Below, piece by piece: positions 63,254-64,000 of a DNA stretch of 64,000 bases (the stretch's first letter is position 1; each line of letters opens with the position of its first letter). The position numbers and the translations under genes were made by a program. Under the pieces are notes generated by a model that saw only the letters and a list, made by a program, of their open reading frames with translations, did not search any database and had not been told where the DNA came from. Source of the stretch: Staphylococcus sp. NAM3COL9. Lineage in GTDB: Bacteria; Bacillota; Bacilli; Staphylococcales; Staphylococcaceae. The DNA is taken from assembly GCF_001431205.1 (NCBI RefSeq), contig NZ_LGPC01000006.1:84264-148263 (forward strand), read 5' to 3'.

Positions 63254-63284
63254 AAAAGACACATACATAATATGTATGTGTCTT
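63254..63284 (-). terminator. Terminator of the hexulose-phosphate synthase transcript
   Basis: A 14-bp arm AAGACACATACATA pairs with its complement around a single-base centre (so the loop must open part of it), followed on the minus strand by TTTTG. Confidence 0.85.
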
Positions 63285-63337
63285 AATTATTTCAAAATCA
63301 AATTTCGTCTTAATAATAGTGATTTTAAATATTTATT

Positions 63338-63412
63338 TTAAATCGCATGGTTTTGTTGTATGATTTCTTCATCAACATCTAATATTAAGCGATAATTTGT
63401 AATTTCAGTCAT
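63338..63412 (-). pseudogene. 24-codon stub at the hxlB position
   Basis: The ATG follows the synthase stop by one base, as an hxlB (6-phospho-3-hexuloisomerase) gene normally would. The frame reads MTEITNYRLILDVDEEIIQQ and four more residues before a stop. This resembles an isomerase N-terminus cut short, with no further homologous sequence before the terminator. It could instead be a leader-type peptide. Confidence 0.45.
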
Positions 63413-63413
63413 A

Positions 63414-64000
63414 TTATCTGCCTTCAATCGCGTCTCTACATTGTTTAGCAGCTTCAACTGGATCGTCTGCGTTAGCAATACCGCCACCAACTACAACTAA
63501 ATCTGGTCCTTCTGCTACAACTTCTTTAATTGTATCTGGCTTAATACCACCAATAACAGCTACTTTAGAATTAGTAATAACTGATTTAACTTTACGTAAA
63601 CTTTCTAAAGGAGATTGACCTTCGGCCTGTAAGTCATAACCCGTATGAACGGCGATATAGTCTGCGCCTAAATCATCTAACTCTTTAGCGCGTTTTTCTA
63701 AATCTTGTACTGCAATCATATCTACTAATAATTCTTTGCCACTTTTATGTGCTTCTTCAACTGCTGCTTTAATAGATGCATCTTCTGCAACACCTAGAAT
63801 TGTTATTACGTCTGCACCAAATTTAACTGCTTGGCTTACTTCGTAGTCAGCAGCGTCCATAATTTTTAAATCTGCAAGTACTTTTACGCCTTCTATATTA
63901 TCATTTAAATGTTGAACCGCTGGTAAACCTTCATTAATAACGATTGGTGTCCCAATTTCTACGATATCTACATAATCTTTAACTTTATTCGCAAGTTTTG
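63414..64000 (-). CDS. hxlA: 3-hexulose-6-phosphate synthase, partial (runs off the right edge)
   Basis: The frame is open from the stop at 63414 to the window edge; the ATG at 63860 is internal. Visible blocks: DYVDIVEIGTPIVINEGLPA, KVLADLKIMDAADYEVSQA (catalytic Asp/Lys), LVDMIAVQDLEKRAKEL, YIAVHTGYDLQAEGQSP, AVIGGIKPDTI and VVVGGGIANADDPVEAAK. It is an orotidine-decarboxylase-fold enzyme that condenses formaldehyde with ribulose 5-phosphate, used for formaldehyde detoxification in staphylococci. The partner isomerase gene is not intact downstream. Confidence 0.93.
   Translation of the reverse strand, partial: KLANKVKDYVDIVEIGTPIVINEGLPAVQHLNDNIEGVKVLADLKIMDAADYEVSQAVKFGADVITILGVAEDASIKAAVEEAHKSGKELLVDMIAVQDLEKRAKELDDLGADYIAVHTGYDLQAEGQSPLESLRKVKSVITNSKVAVIGGIKPDTIKEVVAEGPDLVVVGGGIANADDPVEAAKQCRDAIEGR

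Overview
The window is AT-rich DNA from a Firmicute, almost certainly a Staphylococcus and probably a coagulase-negative species of the saprophyticus/xylosus type. The evidence is the core gene run mscS-DUF951-ychF-rpsF-ssb-rpsR, strong AGGAGG ribosome binding sites, an NDxxF-type lipoprotein, MpsAB/DabAB bicarbonate uptake genes, many TTG/GTG starts and staphylococcal hairpin repeats. I see no transposase, tRNA, rRNA or CRISPR array.

Layout. (1) 1-4.7 kb: a minus-strand catabolic island with a GntR/FCD regulator, acylating acetaldehyde dehydrogenase, 4-hydroxy-2-oxovalerate aldolase and an XylR_N-V4R-PucR-type regulator. This is the lower arm of a meta-cleavage-like pathway; its upper genes are not in the window. 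(2) 5.3-14.6 kb: a mosaic of single genes, including a lipoprotein, small membrane proteins, a histidine phosphatase, a LysE exporter, a guanidine-I riboswitch with the ykkCD exporter pair, a MerA-like flavoprotein, a VOC protein, a poly-gamma-glutamate hydrolase-like protein, a divergent TspO and a VanY-type carboxypeptidase. (3) 15.5-27.2 kb: a complete myo-inositol catabolic locus in two divergent arms, iolA-B-C-D-J (minus) and iolR-G-E-symporter-second dehydrogenase (plus), with a perfect cre site and an operator-like inverted repeat between them. (4) 27.3-28.6 kb: a secreted amidase with three LysM repeats. (5) 29.3-43.3 kb: the ribosomal operon rpsF-ssb-rpsR, split by about 12.9 kb that holds a three-module NRPS (3521 aa), a phosphopantetheinyl transferase and a type II thioesterase. 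(6) 43.7-52.4 kb: GH25 muramidase, ychF, DUF951, MscS, DUF2294 and dabA/dabB. (7) 53-57 kb: AraC regulator, GH4 alpha-galactosidase and a GPH symporter. (8) 57-64 kb: an NTF2-like protein, a GT2/CDP-glycerol glycerophosphotransferase fusion, a second Na+/solute symporter, and hexulose-6-phosphate synthase running off the right edge with only a 24-codon stub where hxlB normally lies.

The most striking system is the NRPS. It reads as starter C-A-T-C-A-T-C-A-T-reductase. By my manual reading all three adenylation domains carry the same specificity code, DVWHLSLIEK, which is one residue from the classical serine code. The predicted product is a (possibly N-acylated) tri-serine released reductively as an aldehyde or alcohol. 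It differs from the two-module aureusimine synthetase known in staphylococci. Its insertion separates rpsR from rpsF-ssb, and rpsR has gained or kept a near-consensus promoter of its own.
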